DNA of 15,446 nt from JBCDIQ01 sp039024295 (GTDB taxonomy: Bacteria; Bacteroidota; Bacteroidia; J057). Below, one piece after another: positions 1-8,127 of the stretch (position 1 is its first letter; each line of letters begins with the position of its first letter). A model generated the notes under the pieces. That model was not told the DNA's origin. It did not search any database and saw only the letters and a list, made by a program, of their open reading frames with translations. Made by a program: the position numbers and the translations under genes. Where the stretch lies: positions 1 to 15,446 of the forward strand of contig JBCDIQ010000102.1 of assembly GCA_039024295.1 (NCBI GenBank), read 5' to 3'.

Positions 1-557
1 AAGTCGGCCAGTACTCGGTTGCATTGAAACTCATCGAATTATTTGGATTTATCCCTACGATTTTGGTGCAGTCCTTTGCACCAGCAATTACCAAAGCCAA
101 GGCTCGGGCCCCAGAGTTGTATCATCAACGCCTGCTAAGCTTTTACCGACTGGTATTCCTGCTGTTTATTGTTGTCTCCATTCCGTTATTTTTTACTGCC
201 GAATGGATTGTGGTGACCCTGTATGGAGAGCCTTATCGACCAGCGGGCATTTTACTTTCTCTATTTGCCATTCGACTCCTTTTTACCAATATGGGCGTGG
301 CTAAGTCCCAGTTTATCACAAACGAAAGTCTCTTTAAGTATTCGTTGATGACGGCCATTGTGGGTGCTTTGGTAAATATCATGGTAAATTATTTTATGAT
401 TCCCCTTTACGGTGCAAAAGGCGCGATTATTGCCACTATTGTATCGTTTACCATTAGTATTTTCATTCTTGATGTGTTTTTCCTTCGAACCCGATTCAAC
501 CTTAAGCTGATGATCAAAGGGATGACCAGTTTTTGGAAGATAGATCGAATCAAGTAA
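1..557 (+). CDS. Polysaccharide flippase (Wzx/MATE-like), C-terminal part
   Basis: This is the C-terminal part of a polytopic inner-membrane protein. The reading frame is already open at the window edge (codons from base 3), and the first visible residues (VGQYSVALKLIELFGFIP) match the conserved middle of lipopolysaccharide/O-antigen flippases. The Leu/Met start that could be proposed at base 24 is therefore internal. About 185 residues are visible. At least four hydrophobic segments can be seen, including one around bases 150-220 and two near the end (about 340-480), followed by a short basic cytoplasmic tail. Family knowledge: such proteins move lipid-linked glycan units across the inner membrane. 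The next gene starts one base after this stop, and the following two genes are a glycosyltransferase-like and a sulfotransferase-like protein, which supports a role in surface glycan export. The substrate cannot be told from the sequence. Confidence 0.85.
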   Translation, partial: VGQYSVALKLIELFGFIPTILVQSFAPAITKAKARAPELYHQRLLSFYRLVFLLFIVVSIPLFFTAEWIVVTLYGEPYRPAGILLSLFAIRLLFTNMGVAKSQFITNESLFKYSLMTAIVGALVNIMVNYFMIPLYGAKGAIIATIVSFTISIFILDVFFLRTRFNLKLMIKGMTSFWKIDRIK

Positions 558-558
558 C

Positions 559-1836
559 ATGATACAGCTTAAGCCAACCCCTTATAACAAGTTTTCCTGT
601 CCAGAATGCGGAAGTTCGCACATTCACGTGCACAAATCGGTCTTCCCGGGTATTCACGTAATGGCTGATGCCGAATGCAAGGATTGCGGGATGGAGTTCT
701 ACCAGGACTATCCGGTAGGTCATGCAGTGGACAACCCAACGGCTGTGGGGAAACGATCTCAGCACTTTTACATTCCCGAATCCAACAACTGGAAGCGCAT
801 TTCTGTACACCTTAAACATGCATTTGACAACGTTCATGACGAGCCTATCAAGATCGAACGACAGGTGCACAAGGAGTGTAAAGAGGTGGTCATTCTAAAT
901 ACCCTTGACCGGCTATACGGCCATGTACTCCTCAAATTATTCAATGCCCAGCATTATTTCGACCATGCGCCCGAAGACTTGGGGCTAGTACTGATTATAC
1001 CTCGGATGTTTGCTTGGTTGATTCCTGAAGGATGTGCTGAGGTTTGGATTGTGGATGTCAAATTGGGAGAATCTCGTAAGTGGCTTTCTGCTTTGGATGA
1101 GTTTGTCAATCAGGAGATGGCTCGTTTTGATCGGGTGTACTTGAGTGAGGCCTATTCACATCCGGATTTCAGCAAGCTGGATATGTCACGCTTCATTGGG
1201 GTGAAGCCCTTTGACCTCGAAGAGTATGAAACGCGCAGGCCACAGGTAACAATTATTGCCCGAGAGGATCGACTCTGGTTTGAAAGCCCCTTAGCAGAAA
1301 AGCTGTACAAGCCGTTTAAAAAGCTAGGGCTACAAAAATTCTTTGTCAAGCGACAGAACCGGTTAATCAACCGGACCATTCGCCAGTTGAAAAAAGCAAT
1401 CCCCCACATGAAAATTTATGTGGTAGGGCTAGGAGGCACAGGTAAAATCAGCCAATATGCCACCGACCTTCGATCCTGGAAAATTGACCTGGAAGTAGAA
1501 AAGAAGTGGATTGATTGTTATGCCAAAAGCCACACGGTTATTGGGGTGCATGGTTCTAATATGCTCTTGCCCACCGCGATGTCTGCAGGCTGTGTAGAAA
1601 TTTTACCAGAGGGACGGTATCGCAATATGGTTCAGGACCTCGCAGTCAGGTATTATGACCGACGCCAACTGTTTTTCTATCGCTTTGCAGAGCAGTATGT
1701 AAAGCCGGGCAGTGTAACGGCAATCGTAAGGGAGATGCTAGATAACTACCCAGGCTTCTACCGAAACATGGTCAAGAATTTGCACAAGCCCGAAGAGTTC
1801 GAGCGATTAACCGACAAAAGCCAAACCTCCTCATGA
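559..1836 (+). CDS. Zinc-ribbon protein with GT61-like glycosyltransferase domain
   Basis: A 425-residue soluble protein with no signal peptide. Residues 14-43 carry two CxxC knuckles (CPEC at 14-17, CKDC at 40-43), typical of a zinc ribbon. The rest resembles the GT61/DUF563 family. Residues about 113-148 contain a D-x-x-x-G-H block (TLDRLYGHVLLKLF) followed by a hydrophobic strand (GLVLIIP). Residues about 327-352 contain VIGVHGSNMLLPTAMSAG followed by a strand ending in EILPEG, matching the family's C-terminal 'hGa...' motif and acidic strand. Family knowledge: GT61 enzymes transfer sugars such as xylose or GlcNAc to glycans. The start is ATG, one base after the flippase stop, and the stop overlaps the next start in ATGA, so translation is probably coupled. 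The glycosyltransferase call is by motif only; donor and acceptor are unknown, and the zinc-ribbon fusion is unusual. Confidence 0.7.
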   Translation: MIQLKPTPYNKFSCPECGSSHIHVHKSVFPGIHVMADAECKDCGMEFYQDYPVGHAVDNPTAVGKRSQHFYIPESNNWKRISVHLKHAFDNVHDEPIKIERQVHKECKEVVILNTLDRLYGHVLLKLFNAQHYFDHAPEDLGLVLIIPRMFAWLIPEGCAEVWIVDVKLGESRKWLSALDEFVNQEMARFDRVYLSEAYSHPDFSKLDMSRFIGVKPFDLEEYETRRPQVTIIAREDRLWFESPLAEKLYKPFKKLGLQKFFVKRQNRLINRTIRQLKKAIPHMKIYVVGLGGTGKISQYATDLRSWKIDLEVEKKWIDCYAKSHTVIGVHGSNMLLPTAMSAGCVEILPEGRYRNMVQDLAVRYYDRRQLFFYRFAEQYVKPGSVTAIVREMLDNYPGFYRNMVKNLHKPEEFERLTDKSQTSS

Positions 1837-2861
1837 AAGTAGCTCCTAACGCCGTCATCCGTACCAATTCAGGGATCCGAGAAAGCCTCCGACAATTTCT
1901 CTCTTCAATAGCGGTACAAAAAGAGAATCCTACCCAAAAGGACATCATCATGTTTTCGTGTCGCCGGACCGGTTCAACATGGCTGATGGAATGCTTAGGA
2001 GCTGAGCCAGGGTTGCGGTTTATCAACGAACCCTTTGGACCAAAATACATCAACCGGTCTGTTTTGAACGATCGGACAGAATTTAAGGACTTTCAGAAGG
2101 GGCATAAATTTTTCCAATTTGACGCTAACATCCACCAACGGGTAGAAGATTACTTAGTGGATGCACGGCATACGAAAATCTGTGGCCCATACGATCCCAC
2201 AAAACCGAACTTCCATTTTCGATACAACCGGAGGCTTTTTAAGGTACTTGTGGTCAACCCAGTGATCGACTTTTTCTTCGATCAGGAAGATCACTACCAG
2301 TTTCTCTACTTGCTTCGGCATCCCATCCCCACCATTTTGTCTTCTTTTCAGCTCCCTAGAATGCCTTTACTGCGCTACCTGGAGGAAGATAGCTTTCGAG
2401 ACAACCACCTGGACGAAGAGCAAATTGGTTACATCAAGTGGTTGGCTGAACATGGCAATGAGTATCAGTTGTGGGCAGCGGAGTGGGTATTAGATCAACT
2501 CGTTCCTTGGAAATACCTGCGAAATCATCCTGATGCAGCCATGTTCATTTCCTATGAGGAGATGGTGGCCAGCCCCAGAGAGTCGATCAATAAAATTGCA
2601 GAATATTGTGATTTTCAACGACCTGAACTCATTTTGAGGGAGCTCAACGTACCTTCTGCATCTACTACAGCAGAAAAGTTCAAGCAAATTGGTAACACCA
2701 GTGCGGAAGAAAAACTACGTGCTTGGAGAAACAAAATCGACCGCAATACGCAGGAGCAAATCTTCGAGGTGATCAATCGCTTTGGCGTAGATTTCTACTC
2801 TCTGGACAGTGATATGCCTAGCCCGCAGTATATGAAGACTGATGGGGTGTCTAGTATTTAA
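1833..2861 (+). CDS. Sulfotransferase family protein (PAPS-dependent type)
   Basis: A 342-residue cytosolic protein. Residues 38-51 hold a hydrophobic strand followed by RRTGSTWL, the 5'-phosphosulfate-binding loop of sulfotransferases. Residues 157-171 hold the 3'-phosphate-binding motif (FLYLLRHPIPTILSS, with Arg162 and the serines at 170/171). A later segment (about residues 233-250, FISYEEMVASPRESI) matches the usual 'yEdl...P' helix. A C-terminal stretch (KFKQIGNTSAEEKLRAWRN) resembles the region where the family contacts the nucleotide. Family knowledge: these enzymes move a sulfo group from PAPS to a hydroxyl or amine of a glycan, lipid or small molecule. The ATGA overlap with the zinc-ribbon/GT61-like gene and the nearby flippase suggest that a surface polysaccharide is sulfated, but the acceptor is inferred only. 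A strong terminator follows, so this is the last gene of the operon. Confidence 0.82.
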   Translation: MKVAPNAVIRTNSGIRESLRQFLSSIAVQKENPTQKDIIMFSCRRTGSTWLMECLGAEPGLRFINEPFGPKYINRSVLNDRTEFKDFQKGHKFFQFDANIHQRVEDYLVDARHTKICGPYDPTKPNFHFRYNRRLFKVLVVNPVIDFFFDQEDHYQFLYLLRHPIPTILSSFQLPRMPLLRYLEEDSFRDNHLDEEQIGYIKWLAEHGNEYQLWAAEWVLDQLVPWKYLRNHPDAAMFISYEEMVASPRESINKIAEYCDFQRPELILRELNVPSASTTAEKFKQIGNTSAEEKLRAWRNKIDRNTQEQIFEVINRFGVDFYSLDSDMPSPQYMKTDGVSSI

Positions 2862-2880
2862 CAATAGACCTACAAGGGAC

Positions 2881-2921
2881 AAGCATAAGCGGTATTTTCA
2901 AAAACAACGCTTATGCTTTTT
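2881..2921 (+). terminator. Intrinsic terminator after the polysaccharide genes
   Basis: A perfect 11-bp inverted repeat (AAGCATAAGCG at 2881-2891 and CGCTTATGCTT at 2908-2918) with a 16-base loop. The right arm runs into a T tract ending at 2921. It lies 19 bases after the sulfotransferase stop and just before the end of the convergent gene on the minus strand, so it closes the plus-strand operon. The minus-strand side lacks a comparable T tract, so it is probably mainly one-directional. Confidence 0.85.
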
Positions 2922-2932
2922 ACATATGAGGC

Positions 2933-4646
2933 TCATTCTGAATCACTTGTTTCAAAAACTTCCTCCAGCAATTTCATTTCTGTCCCCACAAAGACCACCA
3001 GCCATGCCCTGAGGTTGGGCTGAGCTTGTAGTCCTTTAGCTTTGAGGTAACGGCGAAGTTGAGCACGGCCTTCTGCTGCAACTGTCTTCAGTTGGGCACT
3101 TTGGTTTTGTTTCAAATGCTTTAGCTCAAATGCAAATTGATACGGCGTATCAATGGGTGGCTGACGTAACAGAAGTAAATCTAAATATCCTCTCCCTGAT
3201 TCATATTCAGATTTAAGGGTGTAAATCTGAGCCGTATGCAGGTTACAGAGCAGGATCATCTTCAACCCAGTTTCATTGAAGTGGATTAAGTCACGGTTGG
3301 ACACCTGGGTAAGGGTATCCACAACCAACTCCAAGAAAGGTCGAGGCTGGTTAGTGCGTGCCATATCGTAAATCACTTCCTGCACATCAAGTGCGTCAGT
3401 GTTCTGTTCTATACGGGCATCAATAAGTGCTTGAAAAAAATCAAAATAGAGCTTTTCAATTACTAGATTGGGAATACCCAAAATGGATCGCTGGAAGTCG
3501 TCCCCCTTGATGGTCAACAGCCCCAGGTAAAAGAGCATGCTCAAAAAATCCCTCGGGGTAAAATCTCGTTCGAAGCTGAATTGAGGAACGATCTGTGTAG
3601 AAACAGTGCCTTCTGATAATACACGTTTGAGCATGTCAAAATGCTGGGATTCCTCTCCGCCCAATCGAAAAACACGTTTGATTTTACCATAATCCGAAAC
3701 GATGTTGGTATCCAGCAGGTTGGTAGGCATGCGTTCCTGGGAAAGGTACTCTGTGCAAAAATACAACACCATAGCCGGGTTGTACATCTGCTCAGAATTT
3801 CCGTTACTGAATCTGTAACCATTGTACCAGTCCCGAATCAGGTGATGGGTTTCATTAGAATAGATGCGAGCGTCTTGAAGCAGGTCACTCACCTCATCAT
3901 CGGTAAAGCCCATCATGCCTTCAAAGCGGCGATTTCGGGTCAGGTCTTTGAAGGTATTAAAGCCAGAGGTGAGGCCGTCTAGCGTAACGGGAGAAACACC
4001 TGTCATGAAAATGCGATCTATTAAGTCCACGTCCTGTCCCGGTTTTTACTACTTCGTAAAACTTACGAACCCAGCCTTGCTTGCTCACAATGTCTTGAAA
4101 CTGGGAAAGATCAAAGCTGACCAGTTCATTCGTAAAATGGTCATACTCATCAATAAGAAGATAAAGTTTGTGAGGCTGGTTGTGCAACGAAGTCAAAAAC
4201 GCCCCAATTAACTCTTCCGGTACTGTTATGGATAATAATTGGGAAAGCGTGTCGGCATCAATTACCTCTGGGTAGCTAATGGCAAATTGTTGGATTCCTT
4301 GCCTTAATTTAGCTAAAAAACCTTCGTATGTACTTTCTCTGGATACAGTGCTTACCCCACTAAAGTCCAAGTGCAATACCAAATAGCTATTGGCTGATTT
4401 GGTGGGCTGCTGTCCAATAGCCAATCGACCAAACAGTGCTTCAAATTTATCTGCATGCTGCTTGCCGTAGTAATACGCCAAGGTGGACAAGAACAAGCTT
4501 TTCCCAAAGCGGCGAGGGCGGAGGAAAACAAGGTATTTTTCTCCGAGTGATTCTAGTTTAGAAATATAATTCGTCCGATCTATATACCAGAAATCTTGCT
4601 GGATGAGAGAAGCAAAGTCGCTGGTACCATAGGGAAGCCTGAGCAT
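2933..4646 (-). pseudogene. AAA-ATPase-like / PD-(D/E)XK nuclease (DUF1703) protein, frameshifted
   Basis: Two adjacent minus-strand frames together make one protein of about 570 residues, the usual family length. The N-terminal part (4646 down to about 4045) has the family opening (LPYGTSDFASLIQQ), a modified Walker A (RPRRFGKS, residues 43-50) and a Walker B-like LLIDEYD (163-169). The C-terminal part (about 4030 to 2933) starts in the conserved block (DRIFMTGVSPVTLDGLTSGF) and ends in the DUF1703 nuclease fold, with GYLDLLLL and FAFELK giving the catalytic D and ExK. The frames meet between about 4025 and 4048. Removing one base there, for example one G of the run at minus-strand 'acaggacg', would restore continuous reading. 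The change needed is a +1 shift, so this is an extra base (or two missing) rather than a classic -1 slippage site. It could be a real inactivating mutation or a sequencing error. The cellular role of the family is poorly known; many copies per genome are common in Bacteroidota. Confidence 0.88.
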
Positions 4647-4704
4647 CGCATTCCAAATAGGAAGTCAAGGGAATATATTTCACAAGGAAGATAAGCAAAT
4701 GTTG

Positions 4705-5187
4705 CTACTTCCCCTCAAAGTACCCAAGCAACTTATCTGCTTCCACCTCCTTGTGAAGGTCCTTAATACGCTCCCCGTTTTTGTCATATAGATACATGCT
4801 TGGCACCTCACTATAGCCAAAGTAAGTGTCAAAGTAGAAGTTTTTATCCTGGAGGAAGTGTAGGTGCTTCAGAGAGGTGCCGCCAAAATGTTTTTCTTGG
4901 AACTCTTGGGTAGCACTGGCCTCGGGCTCTGTGGTGACAAACACCAATTGTATGCCTGCGAATTCATCTGCCTTCGCCTGAATCCAATCGGCCTGCTTGG
5001 CACAATGGTCACAATACGGATCAAAAAACATGACCACAGTAGGAAGTCCCGCCTGAAGGTTCGAATGGGTGAAGGATTTTCCATCCAGGGTAAAAAACTC
5101 GAACTGGGGAAGGGTTTTCTGGGCATGTAGGCTGAAAGAAGCCATTCCCAAAAGCAGGGCAACAATCGTATATTTTAGGGCATTCAT
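4705..5187 (-). CDS. Secreted thioredoxin-fold (TlpA/AhpC-TSA-like) protein
   Basis: A 160-residue protein with an N-terminal signal peptide (basic start, hydrophobic core at residues 7-20, likely cleavage after SLHA at 22). The mature part has a thioredoxin-like fold: a FFTLDGKSF strand-turn, a strand (PTVVMFFDPYC), the redox motif CDHC at residues 59-62, and a cis-proline loop (SEVPSMYLYDKNG, Pro129). Family knowledge: such proteins act in the periplasm or at the envelope in disulfide reduction or isomerisation, or cytochrome c maturation. The ATG at 5187 was chosen because it gives a standard signal peptide. A TTG five codons upstream (5202) is in frame and would only add NLLH-type residues. 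It lies on the same strand as htpG, 94 bases downstream of it, with a hairpin between. The length is typical for a single-domain member; its partner is unknown. Confidence 0.85.
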   Translation of the reverse strand: MNALKYTIVALLLGMASFSLHAQKTLPQFEFFTLDGKSFTHSNLQAGLPTVVMFFDPYCDHCAKQADWIQAKADEFAGIQLVFVTTEPEASATQEFQEKHFGGTSLKHLHFLQDKNFYFDTYFGYSEVPSMYLYDKNGERIKDLHKEVEADKLLGYFEGK

Positions 5188-5224
5188 GTGCAAAAGGTTC
5201 AAGTCAAATACTGGTAGTTAAATC

Positions 5225-5250
5225 GGAACCGGCAGCACGTTGCCGATTCC
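5225..5250 (-). terminator. Hairpin between htpG and the thioredoxin-like gene
   Basis: On the minus strand GGAATCGGCA and TGCCGGTTCC form a 10-bp stem with one T-G wobble and a six-base loop (ACGTGC). It starts 31 bases after the htpG stop. The sequence beyond it (GATTTAAC) is only weakly T-rich, so termination may be partial and may separate htpG expression from the downstream thioredoxin-like gene. The hairpin is seen directly; the terminator role is inferred. Confidence 0.5.
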
Positions 5251-5281
5251 ATTAAGCTAAACGAAAATAAGCGGTAAAAGA

Positions 5282-7129
5282 TTATTCCTCTTTCAACAGG
5301 TTCAGGCTCCTGCGAATGAAAGAGGTCAGGTTCTCCCCTTTTAACATCTGCTGAGACAATAAGGCAAGGTCCACCAATTGACGTGCCTCAGCAGCATTGT
5401 CCTCTTTGTCGATCATGCCATAGATCAAAGGGTGACGGGTATTGATCACCAGGTTGAAGCTGTCTGGCATTCCGCCCATCATGCCCATACCTCCTCCGAG
5501 CTGTGCCATCTCTTTCATACGGCGCATGAACTCCGGCTGGGTAATCTGGACAGGCAGTTCTTCTGCGCTAAGGGTTTCCAGTTGCACCGTCATATTCGCT
5601 GGTTTAGCAGCTTCAAAAATGGCTTTGATGCGATTCTCTTGGTCTTCAGTCAGGATGAGGCCTTCGTCTGGTCCCTGTTCTCCTTTTGGAATAAGCTTGT
5701 CCAGGGTATCTGCATCCACGCGGGTGAAACGGCTCTTTTCAAACTTACGCTCCAAGTGACCAATGAAATGGCTGTCTACCACCCCGTCCATTTCCAGAAT
5801 GTCATAATGCCGTGACTTGGCGTGCTGGATATACAGGTCTTGCTGGCCTTTGTTGGTGGTGTACAAATACACCACATTTTCGTCCTTGTCTGTCTGGAGG
5901 GGAGCAATTTTCTCCCTGTAGGTGGTCAGGTCAAAGAATTCCCCATCTACATTCTGCAGCAGGCAGAACTTCTCAGCACGATCGTAAAACTTCTCATCTG
6001 TAAGCATGCCGTATTTGACAAAAACAGAAATGTCATTCCATTTTTGCTCAAACTGCTCCAGATCGTCTTTGAATAATTCATTCAGCTTACCAGCTACCTT
6101 TTTGGTGATGTAGTTGCTGATCTTTTTCACATTCGGATCTCCTTGCAGGTAGCTCCTGGAGACATTTAATGGAATGTCGGGAGAGTCAATCACCCCTTGC
6201 AGCAACATGAGGTAATCCGGCACGATGTCCTTTACCTCGTCGGTGATGAATACCTGGCGGGAATACAGCTGAATGGAATTCCTGCGAGGATCAATATCTT
6301 TCTTGATCTTGGGAAAATACAATACACCAGTCAGGGTGAAGGGGAAATCTACATTCAGGTGAATCCAGAACAACGGCTCCTCTTCCATCGGATAGAGCGT
6401 GCGGAAAAAATCCAGGTACTGCTCATCTGTGAGTTCTGTGGGCTTCTTCCGCCATATCGGCTCTGTTTCATTGATCTGCTTATCCTCAAATTTGATGGGA
6501 ATAGGCAGGAAACGAGCGTATTTATTCAAAATGGTCTGGATACGGGAAGGCTCAAGATATCCCAGTGCGTCTTCGCTTAGGTGCAGGATTACATCGGTAC
6601 CCCGATCAGCACGCGCTCCTGCTTCCAAGGTGTAGGAAGTACTTCCGTCACAGGTCCAACGCACTGCCGCATCGTCCTCCCTGTAAGAACGCGTTACGAC
6701 TTCAACCTGATCGGAAACCATGAAGGCGGAATAAAATCCCAGCCCAAATTTTCCAATGATCTCTTCACTTTCAGCCGCATCTTTGAATTTGTTGACAAAT
6801 TCTTCCGCACCGGAAAACGCCACCTGGTTAATATACTTTTTGACCTCTTCCCCATTCATCCCAATTCCCCGATCACTTACGGTCAGGGTTTTGGCTTCTT
6901 TGTCAATGGCAATACCCACTTCCAGTTCCCCAACTTCTCCTTCAAATTCGCCGGTAGAAGAGAGGTACTTCAGCTTTTGGCTGGCATCAACAGCATTTGA
7001 GATCAGCTCCCGGAGGAAGATTTCCTGCTCTGAGTAGAGCGATTGTTTAATGATCGGAAAAATGTTCTCGGTACTGACGGAAATGGTTCCAGTTTCTTGT
7101 AAGGGAGTTTTTTCGGTTACATCAGACAT
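5282..7129 (-). CDS. htpG: Molecular chaperone HtpG (bacterial Hsp90)
   Basis: A 615-residue cytosolic Hsp90 homolog, an ATP-driven dimeric chaperone for late protein folding. All GHKL ATPase motifs are present: the N-box ELISNAVDAS (residues 41-50, with Glu41 for hydrolysis and Asn45 for Mg/ATP), DRGIGM (86-91) and the lid/glycine motif GKFGLGFYSAF (126-136). The middle domain shows the ATP-sensing arginine loop (IPLNVSRSYLQ). The C-terminal dimerisation region has NLVINTRHPLI. The length is normal for the phylum. Residues 545-554 are an almost pure Gly/Met stretch (GGGMGMMGGM) just before the C-terminal domain. The start ATG at 7129 gives the usual short acidic leader before the first strand. 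The gene is divergent from the Rab-like module, and a Bacteroidota -7-type promoter box lies about 60 bases upstream of the start. Confidence 0.98.
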   Translation of the reverse strand: MSDVTEKTPLQETGTISVSTENIFPIIKQSLYSEQEIFLRELISNAVDASQKLKYLSSTGEFEGEVGELEVGIAIDKEAKTLTVSDRGIGMNGEEVKKYINQVAFSGAEEFVNKFKDAAESEEIIGKFGLGFYSAFMVSDQVEVVTRSYREDDAAVRWTCDGSTSYTLEAGARADRGTDVILHLSEDALGYLEPSRIQTILNKYARFLPIPIKFEDKQINETEPIWRKKPTELTDEQYLDFFRTLYPMEEEPLFWIHLNVDFPFTLTGVLYFPKIKKDIDPRRNSIQLYSRQVFITDEVKDIVPDYLMLLQGVIDSPDIPLNVSRSYLQGDPNVKKISNYITKKVAGKLNELFKDDLEQFEQKWNDISVFVKYGMLTDEKFYDRAEKFCLLQNVDGEFFDLTTYREKIAPLQTDKDENVVYLYTTNKGQQDLYIQHAKSRHYDILEMDGVVDSHFIGHLERKFEKSRFTRVDADTLDKLIPKGEQGPDEGLILTEDQENRIKAIFEAAKPANMTVQLETLSAEELPVQITQPEFMRRMKEMAQLGGGMGMMGGMPDSFNLVINTRHPLIYGMIDKEDNAAEARQLVDLALLSQQMLKGENLTSFIRRSLNLLKEE

Positions 7130-7187
7130 AGTGGTTCAGTTTTTGAGCAATTTTTACGATTTTCAGTCCATTTTTAATTTCGGTGGG

Positions 7188-7195
7188 CAAAGATA
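7188..7195 (-). promoter_or_regulatory. Candidate -7 box (TATCTTTG) of htpG
   Basis: On the minus strand, TATCTTTG matches the Bacteroidota sigma-A -7 consensus TAnnTTTG exactly. It lies 58 bases before the htpG ATG, giving a plausible leader of about 50 bases. A TTTTG at 7212-7208 is upstream but only 12 bases away, shorter than the usual 19-21 spacing to the -33 box, so the -33 element is uncertain. No heat-shock operator repeat was recognised. Confidence 0.5.
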
Positions 7196-7248
7196 AAAAA
7201 GGTTCGGCAAAACTTCCTTACAATCTCATTTCCAGAGTTCGAGGCAGA

Positions 7249-8127
7249 ATGTATTTGCAGGAAAATGAGATGGGCGGTAAATTGAAACCTATGCAAGATG
7301 AGCAGGCCATATCTCAATTGAAGGAACTGCTGCTTTCAGAAGAATTGAAGGCGCAAGAAGCACTTTCGGATGGACTGGCCGATATACAGAAAGTTTGGCA
7401 GGATGAACATAAGTTCCATGACAAACTCCAACCTCATTTCAACGATCAGATATCGGATCTTCAGGAGAGGTTTCCAGAATTATTCCAGGAGCATATCGTG
7501 CAAACCATCCATTCACAAATTCGGGAATCCAAAAAAGAGATCATTGATGCCATGTACCCCATTGTGGGAGATCTGGTGATAAGGTATTTAAAAGCCGAAC
7601 TTGAAACCCTGATCCGTAGGGTGGATGAACAGCAGGAAGAATGGATGAGTTGGGAGTCGTGGAAACTTCGCTTTCAAGCCATGATCCATGGGATCAGTTA
7701 CCGAGAAATGAAGCTCCGAAAAAGCATCATTGGTACCTTGGAAGAGGTATTTGTCATAGAAGAAGAATCAGGCTTGTTGATGGGCCACCATTCGTTTAAT
7801 CAACTTGCGGATGCAGACTTAATATCCGGCATGCTGACGGGGATAAAAAGTTTTGTGGAACATGCATTTAATCAACCCGAACAGCAACTAAAAACCTTGG
7901 AATACGAAAACTATAAAATACTGGTATATGATTTTCCAGATATTTATGTTGCTTGTGTAGTGAAAGGCGGATTAGACCAAGAACTAAGCTCAAAAATTCA
8001 GTCAGCTGTTTTTACCTTTTTTAAGGAACATGACCTGGGAGCCTCTACCCACATCACGGCCGAATCCCAGTTGGCTTTATCTCAAAAATTAACTTCACAC
8101 TTCGATGAGTTCAACAAAGTCAGTTAG
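7249..8127 (+). CDS. Helical protein with roadblock-like C-terminal region (GTPase-associated)
   Basis: A 292-residue, apparently cytosolic protein without signal peptide or membrane segment. Residues about 20-130 are strongly helical and charged, with a conserved-looking segment (FHDKLQPHFNDQISDL, then RESKKEIIDAMYPIVG and an acidic/basic helix ending RRVDEQQEEW). From about residue 165 it reads as an alternating strand-helix domain: EVFVIEEESGLLMGHH, ADLISGMLTGIKSFVEHAF, YKILVYDFPDIYVACVV. This order resembles roadblock/LC7 (MglB-like) or longin-type domains, which bind small GTPases. The N-terminal segment resembles regions I recall from Bacteroidota OmpA-like and GTPase-linked proteins; that is memory, not a search. 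The stop lies 23 bases inside the next gene, a Rab-like GTPase, so the two are likely made together. An ATG at 7249 preceded by GAGG was chosen. GTG at 7183 (adding 22 residues) is possible but would place the htpG promoter box inside the coding region; ATG 7291 is another option. Confidence 0.65.
   Translation: MYLQENEMGGKLKPMQDEQAISQLKELLLSEELKAQEALSDGLADIQKVWQDEHKFHDKLQPHFNDQISDLQERFPELFQEHIVQTIHSQIRESKKEIIDAMYPIVGDLVIRYLKAELETLIRRVDEQQEEWMSWESWKLRFQAMIHGISYREMKLRKSIIGTLEEVFVIEEESGLLMGHHSFNQLADADLISGMLTGIKSFVEHAFNQPEQQLKTLEYENYKILVYDFPDIYVACVVKGGLDQELSSKIQSAVFTFFKEHDLGASTHITAESQLALSQKLTSHFDEFNKVS

Noticed and set aside
4025..4048. Programmed ribosomal frameshift in the AAA-ATPase/DUF1703 gene
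   Set aside because: An A-rich run (gta aaa acc) is nearby, but it would support a -1 shift, while the frames need +1; no matching slippery codon or stimulator is seen.
2933..4646. AAA-ATPase/nuclease gene as part of an anti-phage defence system
   Set aside because: The nuclease fold alone is not enough: the gene stands alone between unrelated genes, with no partner, and this family is usually multi-copy with unknown role.
5378..7037. Several long plus-strand open frames (up to about 145 codons) opposite htpG
   Set aside because: They are antisense to a full-length, highly conserved htpG and their translations show no family motifs or sensible composition; they are shadows of its codon bias.
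7183..7248. GTG at 7183 as the start of the roadblock-like gene
   Set aside because: It would add a basic 22-residue leader over the htpG -7 box, while the ATG at 7249 has a GAGG just upstream. It remains possible.
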